Positions 1-8,177 of a stretch of DNA of 35,245 nt are shown piece by piece. The notes below the pieces were generated by a model. That model was given only the letters and a program-made list of their open reading frames with translations. It ran no database searches and was not told where the DNA came from. Every line of letters begins with the position of its first letter. Positions within the stretch are counted from its first letter, which is position 1. The position numbers and the translations under genes were made by a program. The DNA comes from an uncultured Bacillota bacterium (GTDB lineage: Bacteria; Bacillota; Clostridia; Christensenellales; Borkfalkiaceae), in assembly GCA_949297575.1 (NCBI GenBank), contig CASFTB010000014.1:1-35245 (forward strand), given 5' to 3'.

Positions 1-60
1 CTGGCAGGCCAATTCTCCGGCGCACTTGTGCGCAGCCAGTATCGTTTAGGGCTATGCCCG

Positions 61-90
61 AAAATGAAATACCACGTGCTTTGCACGTGG
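61..90 (-). terminator. Intrinsic terminator-like hairpin after the membrane-protein gene
   Basis: A perfect 8-bp stem (CCACGTGC at 72-79, GCACGTGG at 83-90) closes a 3-nt loop, just past the stop codon of the minus-strand gene. On the minus strand it is followed by a T-rich tract (61-71). On the plus strand it is followed by ATATTTATTG and then T6, so it may also stop transcription entering from the left. The first 60 bases show no recognisable gene. Confidence 0.6.
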
Positions 91-104
91 ATATTTATTG
101 TTTT

Positions 105-881
105 TTACGCCCGTGCGCGCAACAGGGGAGGGAGTGCGCGCGCCCGCTTTCTCCTGTATATGGCTTCCTGCAGCAGCCGCCACAGCTGCAGCGCCGCCCA
201 TACGGCGAGGCAGGTCGCGGAAAAATACACGGTCAGGTACAGCGGGTAGCCGTACCGTTCGAGCAGAGGCACGAAGAAGGGGATATACGGCTGCAAGATG
301 CCCATGTAATTGACGCCGAGCGCGAAGGCGCCGGGGATGGCGAGGCACGCCCAGAACAGCAGGAAGAGCGCGAAGATGTGCCCGTCATAGCGCCCCGCGC
401 GGTATTCGCCCGCAAACAGCATGGCGAAGAGCTGGATCACCACAGACATATGGTAGAAGTATCCGTGCGCGTTGACGTGCGAGGCAAAGACCTGCGTCAC
501 GTCTCCCATCACGGCGACGGGGTCTGCGAAGATCATGGCAGACATGATGACGCCGCCCACGAACAGCAGCACCTGTCCCGCATGTTTGAGCCGGCCGTCG
601 CCCAGCAGGGCCAGCCCGACCGACAGGTGAAAGGTGGTCGAAAAGTGCAGCGGCACGAAGGGCGGGTCTATGTTCTGTCCCCCCAACATGAGCAGCTTTC
701 CGACCTCCGCGAGCATCATGTCCGCCCACACCAGCGCGAGGATGGCGTGCCGCACCCGCGGCCTGAGGCGGGAGAGCAGCAGGCCCAGCGCCACGCAGAG
801 GACATATGGAACCGCCACGGCGGCAATGTAGACGTTTACAGGCGGCAAGAGCGCGCGGTCCCCCTTTTTTCTCTTTTGCAC
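105..881 (-). CDS. YwaF/TMEM164-like multi-pass integral membrane protein
   Basis: The 258-residue product has about seven hydrophobic segments separated by short loops, with a positively charged N-terminus and an Arg-rich C-terminus. The motif PLHFSTTFHLSVGLALL near residue 80 and the later conserved Asn/His-containing helices resemble the YwaF/TMEM164 family of uncharacterised integral membrane proteins (TIGR02206-like). No enzymatic residues can be assigned. The annotated start is GTG, but it lies almost exactly where transcription should begin from the promoter at 887-915. The message is therefore either leaderless or starts at an internal codon such as TTG 848-846, which has a weak AGGGGGA upstream. 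The gene lies downstream of spoIIE on the same strand but has its own promoter. Function unknown; the family match is from memory of motif and topology. Confidence 0.6.
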   Translation of the reverse strand: MQKRKKGDRALLPPVNVYIAAVAVPYVLCVALGLLLSRLRPRVRHAILALVWADMMLAEVGKLLMLGGQNIDPPFVPLHFSTTFHLSVGLALLGDGRLKHAGQVLLFVGGVIMSAMIFADPVAVMGDVTQVFASHVNAHGYFYHMSVVIQLFAMLFAGEYRAGRYDGHIFALFLLFWACLAIPGAFALGVNYMGILQPYIPFFVPLLERYGYPLYLTVYFSATCLAVWAALQLWRLLQEAIYRRKRARALPPLLRARA

Positions 882-886
882 GTATC

Positions 887-915
887 ATTATAGCAGGAGC
901 AAATAAAAAATGCAA
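887..915 (-). promoter_or_regulatory. Sigma-A-type promoter for the minus-strand membrane protein
   Basis: On the minus strand TTGCAT (915-910) and a perfect TATAAT (892-887) are separated by exactly 17 bp. The expected transcription start falls at about 880, at or inside the GTG start codon, so there is essentially no 5' leader for that start. Confidence 0.7.
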
Positions 916-929
916 CCGATAGGGCCCTG

Positions 930-998
930 TCCGCTCTCTTTTCCAAAGCCTTCCCCCGGTCCGGAATTAAGAATGCAGAATGCAGAATTGAGAGCGGA
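930..998. repeat. Small inverted-repeat element with AGAATGC tandem copies
   Basis: A 9-bp perfect inverted repeat (TCCGCTCTC at 930-938 and GAGAGCGGA at 990-998) brackets a 51-bp interval. Its right part (about 965-989) is AT-rich and carries two tandem AGAATGC units followed by AGAATT. The composition differs from the GC-rich surroundings. It sits between the spoIIE stop and the downstream promoter and may be a remnant of a short interspersed repeat. No terminator T-run is seen. Confidence 0.4.
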
Positions 999-1012
999 GC
1001 AGGAGGTCCCAC

Positions 1013-3316
1013 TCATTCACGCGCCTCCTTTTTGAACAGCCGCACGGCGAGGGCAGTCATGTCGTCCTCCGCGCGTCCGCCTGTTCGCCGCTTCCCTTCG
1101 GCGACGATCTCCTCCGCCAGAGCCTGCGGGTTGGAGGGGCGCTCCCGGCACAAAAAGTCCGCCGCGTCCGCCGCCGAGCCGAAGGCAGACAGGATGCCGT
1201 CGCTCAGAAAGAGCAGCACGTCTCCCTCCGCGAGGGTGCGCGTGAGCACGGTAGGGCGCACGCCGTCCAGGATGCCGAGGGGCAGCGAGTCGCTCTCCAG
1301 CGCCTCCACGCGCTCCGCGCGCAGCAAAAAGCCGAGCGGGGAGCCGATCTTCACGATGTCCGCCCTGCCCGTGTCCAGGCTGACCGTCGCGATGTCGATG
1401 CAGGCGAAGCTCTCCTCGCGGTTGAAGGAGAGCAGCCTGTTCACGGCGGAGAGCACGGTGTCTCCGTCCAGCCCGGCGCGGTAAAAACTCTCGATGAGGG
1501 AGAGCGCGCAGTCCGAGATGCGCCGCGCGTATTCGCCGCTGCCCATCCCGTCGGAGAGCGCGCACAAAAAGGTGCGCTCGTCTATGCGCACGACGGAATA
1601 CGTATCCCCGCAGGCGCTCTCGCCCTCTTTGGTGGCGCTCGCCGCGCCGAACGCCGCGTCGAATGCGGGCGTGCGGTGCAGGATCCAGGCATAGCGGTCA
1701 GCGGAGAGCGGCCTCTTTGCGGCGAGGGTGAGGGGGATGTCCAGCGCCTTTTCCGCCGCGGCGATCACTTTTTCGCGCGGGGCGTTGCCCTCCGTCATCG
1801 CGCACACTTCCTCTCCAACAAGCGCCTCGTCGCAGCGGATGCCCTCCCGTGCGAGGGCGCGGCGCACCGCCCGCTCCGCCTCCGCGTGCGCGCCCACGGG
1901 CGCGCTCAGCTCCAGCGCCAGCTTTTTGAGCGCTTCCGCCAGCCCGTGCGCCTGTTCGGCGAGCAGCCTGCGCCCCGCCGAGGCATTCTCTGCCTCCAGC
2001 GCGCCCCGCCTGTATTCGGCGAGCGCCTTGTCCAGGCAGAAGAGCAGCCCCGAAGGGTCGGCACACTGCCCCGCGAGCGCGGCGGGCATGTCGATGAGGC
2101 TCACCTTTCCCTTTGCGCAGCCGATGGAGACCAGCTTTTCCAAAGGTTCGCCCTTCGCCGCGCACCCCTCCGCCTTCGCGCACCCGGCGCATACCTCGCC
2201 GCGCACCTTTTCGGTGAGGAATGCGCGCGCCTGTTCTTCGCCCGCCTCGTCTCCGTCCAGTGTGAGGAAGGCGGCCTCTATCTCGCGGAAGGCTGCGGCG
2301 GCGTCGAACAGCTTGTCTCCCGCCAGGGCGCGGCTGCGGTCGATGCACGCGCGCGTGAGCGGCCGCTCCGCGCAGCGCTTCAGCCTGTCGGAGAGGCGCC
2401 GCAGCCATCTCTCGGGCAGCAGTGCGAAGAGCAGGCAGGGGATGAGCGGCACGAGCAGCTCGATGTAAAAATCCGCCGCCGTCAGCGGCGCGGCGGGGGA
2501 GTCTGCCTGCGTCAGCCGCAGGAGATAGCGCACGGCGACGTTCGCGAGGAACACCGCCAGGGCCGCGGGTAGCTTTCCCGCGCGCAGGCAGCACAGCGCC
2601 GCCGCGGCGTACAGCGCAAACAGCGCGCAGGCGGTCAGTTCGGGCGCGCCCGCAGCCGCGCTCTCGCAGACGGCCGCGGGCAAAGAGAGCGCGAGCGCAC
2701 AGAAAACGGCGTTTCCTCCCCCGACGGCCGCGCAGCACAGCAGCAGCAAAAAGAGCGCGCAGCTCTCGTACACATATGTCCCCGCGCAGTTGTACAGCCC
2801 GATGCCGACGGCCGCCGCCGCCCCCGCGAGGAACACGAGCTCCTCGGGGGAGGGCATGCGCGCACCCGCCCGCAGGACGCAGCGCATGGCGCCCGTAAAC
2901 ACGAAGCACAGCGCGAAGATCGCCGCCGCGATCACTGCCGACAGGGCGTAATCTCCGTACACGTACTGCCCGTACAGCCACAGGTACAGGCCGCAGGCGA
3001 GCGCGAGCGGCACGGCGGCTTCCCCGCCCATCCTGCGCCCCGTCCGCTCGCAGGCGAAAAACGCGCCTCCGACCAGCACGCCCGTCGCGGAATACACCGC
3101 AAAGGGGATGCCACCCGAAAGCAGGCTCAGCCCGCCCGCAAGTATGTACAGCCCCGTCGTCGCCGGTACGGAGAAGCCGCACAGCAGCGCCGCCGCGAAC
3201 AGCGCGAGGGAAAAGGGTTCGAAGGCGCTCATCGTAAAGTTCAGAAGCACCATGCCCGCAAAGAGGGCGAGGTACGCGAGCGCCGCCTTGTATCCGTATC
3301 GGAACCTGATCTTCAT
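1013..3316 (-). CDS. spoIIE: Stage II sporulation protein E (membrane PP2C phosphatase)
   Basis: SpoIIE dephosphorylates the anti-anti-sigma factor SpoIIAA in the forespore, releasing sigma-F, and also takes part in polar division. The 767-residue product is close to the Bacillus length (about 827). About ten hydrophobic segments fill residues 10-300, a Cys-containing middle region follows (CAGCAKAEGC), and the C-terminal third is a PP2C-type domain. Visible PP2C motifs are GDTYSV, LSDGMGSGEYA (Asp589, metal-binding), LLFLSDGI and EDDMTALAV. I chose ATG 3316 because GGAG lies at the right distance upstream; the in-frame GTG at 3322 overlaps that site. The presence of spoIIE implies the lineage keeps at least part of the sporulation programme. 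No sporulation genes flank it here. Confidence 0.95.
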   Translation of the reverse strand: MKIRFRYGYKAALAYLALFAGMVLLNFTMSAFEPFSLALFAAALLCGFSVPATTGLYILAGGLSLLSGGIPFAVYSATGVLVGGAFFACERTGRRMGGEAAVPLALACGLYLWLYGQYVYGDYALSAVIAAAIFALCFVFTGAMRCVLRAGARMPSPEELVFLAGAAAAVGIGLYNCAGTYVYESCALFLLLLCCAAVGGGNAVFCALALSLPAAVCESAAAGAPELTACALFALYAAAALCCLRAGKLPAALAVFLANVAVRYLLRLTQADSPAAPLTAADFYIELLVPLIPCLLFALLPERWLRRLSDRLKRCAERPLTRACIDRSRALAGDKLFDAAAAFREIEAAFLTLDGDEAGEEQARAFLTEKVRGEVCAGCAKAEGCAAKGEPLEKLVSIGCAKGKVSLIDMPAALAGQCADPSGLLFCLDKALAEYRRGALEAENASAGRRLLAEQAHGLAEALKKLALELSAPVGAHAEAERAVRRALAREGIRCDEALVGEEVCAMTEGNAPREKVIAAAEKALDIPLTLAAKRPLSADRYAWILHRTPAFDAAFGAASATKEGESACGDTYSVVRIDERTFLCALSDGMGSGEYARRISDCALSLIESFYRAGLDGDTVLSAVNRLLSFNREESFACIDIATVSLDTGRADIVKIGSPLGFLLRAERVEALESDSLPLGILDGVRPTVLTRTLAEGDVLLFLSDGILSAFGSAADAADFLCRERPSNPQALAEEIVAEGKRRTGGRAEDDMTALAVRLFKKEARE

Positions 3317-3328
3317 ACCCACTCCAAC

Positions 3329-3351
3329 GCGCGGCGGCCTTCCCGCCGCGC
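3329..3351 (-). promoter_or_regulatory. Perfect GC-rich hairpin in the spoIIE leader
   Basis: A 9-bp perfect stem (GCGCGGCGG / CCGCCGCGC) with a 5-nt loop lies 12 nt upstream of the spoIIE ATG, directly before the Shine-Dalgarno. It could modulate spoIIE translation. On the plus strand it is followed by CTTTTCC, so it could weakly stop antisense transcription instead. Confidence 0.4.
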
Positions 3352-3395
3352 TTTTCCTCTATCCTATCACACCCGCGGCGCAAAAATACGTCGTC

Positions 3396-3422
3396 TTTTG
3401 GCGAAAGGTGCACGATCGTGCA
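3396..3422. promoter_or_regulatory. Candidate Spo0A box and 14-bp palindrome between spoIIE and the VanW gene
   Basis: TTTTGGCGAAA (3396-3406) differs by one base from the Spo0A-box form TTTTGTCGAAA. It is followed by a perfect 14-bp palindrome TGCACGATCGTGCA (3409-3422). Both lie in the divergent intergenic region about 80-105 bp upstream of the spoIIE start. Spo0A control of spoIIE is known in Bacillus; assigning this site is inference from one near-match. I see no convincing sigma-A hexamer pair for either divergent gene. Confidence 0.3.
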
Positions 3423-3534
3423 AAAAACGCCCCCTCCTCCGCGGCTGCTGCGGCGGGACGGACGGTGCGCGCTCTCCCTTTGTCCTCTCATAGAAAGCGC
3501 GCATCCTGCGCATACTTTTTCCGGAGGAAGAGGG

Positions 3535-4986
3535 ATGGGAAAAAGGGTGCAGAGGAAACGGATATCCGCCGCGCTCGCGGCATTCGCCGCGTGCGCCCTT
3601 TTTCTCTGCTGCGCCTTTTCCCCCGCCCGCCTCGCCGCGGGCGTTTGGATCGAAGGGGAAAACTTTTCCCGCATGCCCGTGGCGGCGGCGCAGCGCGCCC
3701 TGCGAGAAAAACTCGCGGCAGAGCTGAACGGGCGCACGTTCACGATCCGCGTCGGCGGCCGTGCATACGTCATCCGCCCGCCCGAGCTCTGTTATCGCAG
3801 CGACGTTGCCGCCGTTTTGCGCCGTGCGCGCGAGCGGGGCGGGCGGTACGCCATCCGCCGCACCCTGAGCGTGCACCGCCTCGAAGAGCGCATCCGCGGC
3901 ATCTGCGCGGACGCTTACGCCCCCTCTGCCCCCGCCCGCGCTCTCTTTTATCCGGACAGGGAAGAGCCCTTCGCGTTCGTGCCCGAGCGGGAGGGGCGGT
4001 ATGTAGACGGCGCCGCCCTGCTCAAGGCGGTGCGCGCCGCCCTCGCCGCGGGGGAGCGGGAGGTGTGCGCCGAGGTCGTCCGCGAGCGCCCCGCCTTCAC
4101 CCTCTGCCGTGCCGAGGAGAGCGCCTCGCTGCTCGCCGCCTTTTCCACCCGCTATGCGGCGGGCGGCAACCGCGCCGCCAACATCGCCCTCGCCGCGCGC
4201 AAGCTCAACGGCGCCGTCCTCCGCCGCGGAGAAACGCTCTCCTTCAACGCCGCCGTGGGGCAGCGGACGGCGGAAAACGGCTTCCTCGAAGCGCCCACCA
4301 TTTTAGACGGCAAATATGTCCCCGGCGTGGGCGGGGGCGTGTGCCAGGTCAGCACCACGCTGTACAACGCCGCCCTGCTCGCGGGGCTCACCGTCGCGGA
4401 ATACCACCCGCACAGCCTGCCCGTCGGCTATGTCGAGCCCTCCTTCGACGCAATGGTCAGCGGCTCCGGCAGCGATTTGAAGTTAAAAAATGAATTGAAC
4501 GGTACCGTCTTTTTCGTGCTCCGTGCAGAGGCAGGCAGCCTCGAGGTGCGCGTGTTCGGCATGCGCTCCCCCGTCACCTACCTGCGTGAATCGGTGGTCA
4601 CCGCCCGCATCCCGCCCCCCGAACCGGAGGTGTCGGAAGGGGAGGCGAGGGCGGGCAAAGAAGGGCTCGCCAGCGAGGGATACCTCATCCGCCGCGAGGC
4701 GGGCAAGCCGGACGTGCGCCTGCGCCTCCGCCGCGACCGCTACGCGCCCGTGCGCGGCAGCGTTCCCCCGCCCGCGGCGGAGGAAGGAGGGGGGGGATGC
4801 GCCTTCCGCGCCGCCCGCGGGCGGCGCGGAGGGGAGAGGATAGGCCCCGCTTTCCGGGCGCCCCGCGCACAGATGCGCGGGGCGCCCTTCCGCGCTTTTG
4901 GCGTATCCGGACGGATCGACAGGGAATTTTTCCATTCGGCAAAGATATACTTGATAAATTTTAAATATTTTGTTACAATAGAATGA
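3535..4986 (+). CDS. Exported VanW-domain protein, probable 3' frameshift
   Basis: The product has an N-terminal hydrophobic signal/anchor (residues about 8-34) and a helical N-terminal region. A VanW domain follows from about residue 205: NRAANIALAARKLNG, the core GVGGGVCQVSTTLYNAAL (about 264-283) and HSLPVGYVEPSFDA. VanW-domain proteins occur in vancomycin-resistance clusters and widely in Clostridia as envelope proteins; their biochemical role is unsettled. ATG 3535 has a strong GGAGGAAGAGGG upstream. As read, the frame gives 483 residues, but after a G8 run (4789-4796) the tail has no VanW-like character. It runs through two GC-rich hairpins and beyond the asnS -10 box. One G fewer would give a short DAPSAPPAGGAEGRG tail and a stop at 4841-4843. 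No van ligase or regulator genes are nearby, so a resistance role is not supported. Confidence 0.85.
   Translation: MGKRVQRKRISAALAAFAACALFLCCAFSPARLAAGVWIEGENFSRMPVAAAQRALREKLAAELNGRTFTIRVGGRAYVIRPPELCYRSDVAAVLRRARERGGRYAIRRTLSVHRLEERIRGICADAYAPSAPARALFYPDREEPFAFVPEREGRYVDGAALLKAVRAALAAGEREVCAEVVRERPAFTLCRAEESASLLAAFSTRYAAGGNRAANIALAARKLNGAVLRRGETLSFNAAVGQRTAENGFLEAPTILDGKYVPGVGGGVCQVSTTLYNAALLAGLTVAEYHPHSLPVGYVEPSFDAMVSGSGSDLKLKNELNGTVFFVLRAEAGSLEVRVFGMRSPVTYLRESVVTARIPPPEPEVSEGEARAGKEGLASEGYLIRREAGKPDVRLRLRRDRYAPVRGSVPPPAAEEGGGGCAFRAARGRRGGERIGPAFRAPRAQMRGAPFRAFGVSGRIDREFFHSAKIYLINFKYFVTIE
4805..4830. repeat. 26-bp perfect GC palindrome
   Basis: Half-site TCCGCGCCGCCCG is followed without a spacer by its exact reverse complement. 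It overlaps the doubtful C-terminal end of the VanW gene, just upstream of the larger hairpin. Together they look like 3'-end RNA structure rather than coding sequence. Confidence 0.5.
4856..4887 (+). terminator. Strong 14-bp hairpin, probable end of the VanW transcript
   Basis: A perfect 14-bp stem (GGGCGCCCCGCGCA at 4856-4869, its complement at 4874-4887) with a 4-nt loop CAGA is followed by TTCCGCGCTTTT, not a clean T-tract. It may act as a terminator or as a 3' stabilising hairpin. Its place inside the long reading frame argues that the VanW gene truly ends before it. Confidence 0.5.
4951..4979 (+). promoter_or_regulatory. asnS promoter
   Basis: TTGATA (4951-4956), a 17-bp spacer and TACAAT (4974-4979) sit in a very AT-rich patch. 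Transcription would start near 4986, giving a leader of about 40 nt with GGAGAAG at 5013-5019. That leader is too short for a T-box. Confidence 0.75.
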
Positions 4987-5026
4987 ATAAAACTGGGTCA
5001 TTGTACACCGACGGAGAAGAATTGTT

Positions 5027-6409
<1,383 letters not shown>

Positions 6410-6431
6410 AAATGCGGGCCTGTCGGGGGGC

Positions 6432-6453
6432 TGACGAAGCATAGCTCTCGTCA
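6432..6453. promoter_or_regulatory. Inverted repeat upstream of plsX
   Basis: TGACGA and TCGTCA flank a 10-nt centre in the 96-bp asnS-plsX gap. It could be a small hairpin or an operator half-site pair for the phospholipid gene. It does not match the FapR consensus as I know it. A weak -10-like TAATAAT lies just downstream with no good -35. Confidence 0.25.
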
Positions 6454-6505
6454 AAATCCTGCATTCCGTAATAATCCCCGCGCTTCGCGCAAGGAGAATA
6501 TAGAC

Positions 6506-7534
6506 ATGAAAATCGTAATCGACGCAATGGGGGGCGATCACGCCCCGCAGGAGATCGTGAAGGGCGCCGTCATGGCCCTTTCGCAGGACAAAGAGCTGTC
6601 CGTCGTCCTCACGGGCGACGAGCCGGCCATCCGCAAGTGCCTCGAAGGGCAGGAATACGACGCTTCCCGCCTCGAGATCGTGCACTGCACCGAGGTCATC
6701 ACCAATGACGAATCCCCGACGCTCGCCATCCGCAGCAAAAAGGATTCCTCCCTCGTCGTTGCCCTCAAAATGCTCAAGGAGGACGAAGAGGTCAAAGGGC
6801 TCGTCTCCGCGGGCTCCACGGGCGCGGTGCTCACGGGCGCGCTGCTGCGCGTCGGCCGCATCCGCGGCATCTCCCGCCCCGCCGTCTGCCCCGCCCTGCC
6901 CACGGCAAAGGGCGGCAAGGTGCTCATCATCGACGCGGGCGCCAACGCCGAGTGCAAGCCCGTCAACCTCGCCCACTTCGCCATCATGGGCACCGCCTAT
7001 GCCAGGGCGATGGGCGTCGCAGAGCCCCGCGTCGGGCTGGTCACCAACGGCACCGAGGACCACAAGGGCGACCCTCTCCATCAGGAGGCGAACGCTCTGC
7101 TCAAGACCATCCGCGGCATCAACTACGTCGGCAACGTCGAGGGGCGCGACATCATGAGCGGCGACATCGACGTCGCCGTCTGCGACGGCTTCTCGGGCAA
7201 CATCGCCCTCAAGACGGCGGAAGGTACCGCCCTCGCCGTCATGAGCGTCATCAAGAGCAACATCAAGGCATCCTTTTTGGCGAAGCTGGGCTACGCGCTG
7301 TTCATGCGCGGCGCCTTCAAAAAGATCAAAAAGGTGCTCGACTACAGCAAATACGGCGGCGCCGTTCTCCTCGGCATCGGCAAGGTCGTCGTCAAATCGC
7401 ACGGCTCGAGCAAGGCAGAGTCCGTCTGTGCCTCTGTATTGCAGGCCAAGGGCGCCGCAGAGGGCGGGCTGATCTCCGACATCTCCGCCATGCTCGCCGA
7501 GGCCGACCCGGAGGCGATCGGTGGAGAAGGCTGA
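6506..7534 (+). CDS. plsX: Phosphate acyltransferase PlsX
   Basis: PlsX makes acyl-phosphate from acyl-ACP, the donor used by PlsY in the first step of phospholipid synthesis; it is a peripheral membrane protein. The 342-residue product has the family start MKIVIDAMGGDHAP, then SAGSTGAVLTGAL, IDAGAN, and GDIDVAVCDGFSGNIALKTAEG. The start ATG has AAGGAG upstream. The gene overlaps rnc by 14 bp, so the two are cotranscribed and likely translationally coupled. In many Firmicutes acpP lies between plsX and rnc, or rpmF before plsX; neither is present here. Confidence 0.97.
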   Translation: MKIVIDAMGGDHAPQEIVKGAVMALSQDKELSVVLTGDEPAIRKCLEGQEYDASRLEIVHCTEVITNDESPTLAIRSKKDSSLVVALKMLKEDEEVKGLVSAGSTGAVLTGALLRVGRIRGISRPAVCPALPTAKGGKVLIIDAGANAECKPVNLAHFAIMGTAYARAMGVAEPRVGLVTNGTEDHKGDPLHQEANALLKTIRGINYVGNVEGRDIMSGDIDVAVCDGFSGNIALKTAEGTALAVMSVIKSNIKASFLAKLGYALFMRGAFKKIKKVLDYSKYGGAVLLGIGKVVVKSHGSSKAESVCASVLQAKGAAEGGLISDISAMLAEADPEAIGGEG

Positions 7535-8177
7535 GGAGATCGGGCGCAAGCTCGGCTATATCTTCCGCGACGCGGCGCTGCTGGAGACCTGTTTCACTCA
7601 CTCCTCCTACGCCAACGAGCACGGCGGCGAGAGCAACGAGCGCCTGGAATTTCTGGGCGACGCCGTCCTCGGCTTTCTCGTCGCGGACGAGCTGTACCGC
7701 ACCCGCGGCGTGCGGGAGGGGGAGATGACCGCCCTGCGCAGCCGCCTCGTCTCCGCAAAGCCCCTCGCCGAAGCGATCCGCGCGGACGGGCTGGAGCAGT
7801 ACCTGCGCGTGAGCGGTTCGGGCGCGGGAGAAAAGGCGGTGTCCAGCCTCTTCGAGGCGCTCACCGCGGGCATCTATCTGGACGGCGGCCTCGAAGCGGC
7901 GCGCGCGTTCGTGCGCGCAAAGCTGTCGCCCGAAAAGGCGGCGGGCGCCAATTATAAGGGAGAATTGCAGGAGTACCTGCAGGCCCGCCTGCACGAGACG
8001 GCGCGCTACGTGCTCGTCTCGCAGGAGGGGGAGGCGCATGCGCCCCGCTTCACGGTGCGGGCGGAGGGCGCGGGCGAGCAGGCGCTCGGCACGGGCGGCA
8101 GCGTCCGCGCGGCAGAGAAGGATGCGGCGCGCAGCCTTCTCGAATTGCTGAAAGAAAGGGGAGAAGAACGGCATTGA
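7521..8177 (+). CDS. rnc: Ribonuclease III
   Basis: RNase III is a double-strand-specific endoribonuclease that processes rRNA precursors and structured mRNAs. The 218-residue product carries the signature NERLEFLGDAVLGF (residues about 33-46) with the catalytic Glu/Asp, and the second acidic cluster SSLFEALTAGIYLDGG. A C-terminal double-stranded-RNA-binding domain begins around residue 147 (NYKGELQEYLQ). The start is GTG inside the plsX 3' end, with GGAGG at 7510-7514. The stop overlaps the smc start (TTGA). Slightly short for the family but complete. Confidence 0.95.
   Translation: MEKAEEIGRKLGYIFRDAALLETCFTHSSYANEHGGESNERLEFLGDAVLGFLVADELYRTRGVREGEMTALRSRLVSAKPLAEAIRADGLEQYLRVSGSGAGEKAVSSLFEALTAGIYLDGGLEAARAFVRAKLSPEKAAGANYKGELQEYLQARLHETARYVLVSQEGEAHAPRFTVRAEGAGEQALGTGGSVRAAEKDAARSLLELLKERGEERH

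Noticed and set aside
54..893. 279-codon plus-strand frame opposite the membrane protein
   Set aside because: Hydrophilic, His/Arg-rich antisense shadow; the minus strand has promoter, topology and terminator.
1698..3773. 691-codon minus-strand frame over spoIIE and its upstream region
   Set aside because: Different frame from SpoIIE and Arg-rich; the SpoIIE phosphatase motifs fix the real frame.
3535..4986. Vancomycin-resistance locus
   Set aside because: Only a VanW domain is present; there is no ligase, dehydrogenase, dipeptidase or two-component system, and VanW domains are common in Clostridia.
4980..5026. T-box riboswitch upstream of asnS
   Set aside because: The predicted leader is only about 40 nt, too short for a T-box, and no T-box sequence or terminator is seen.
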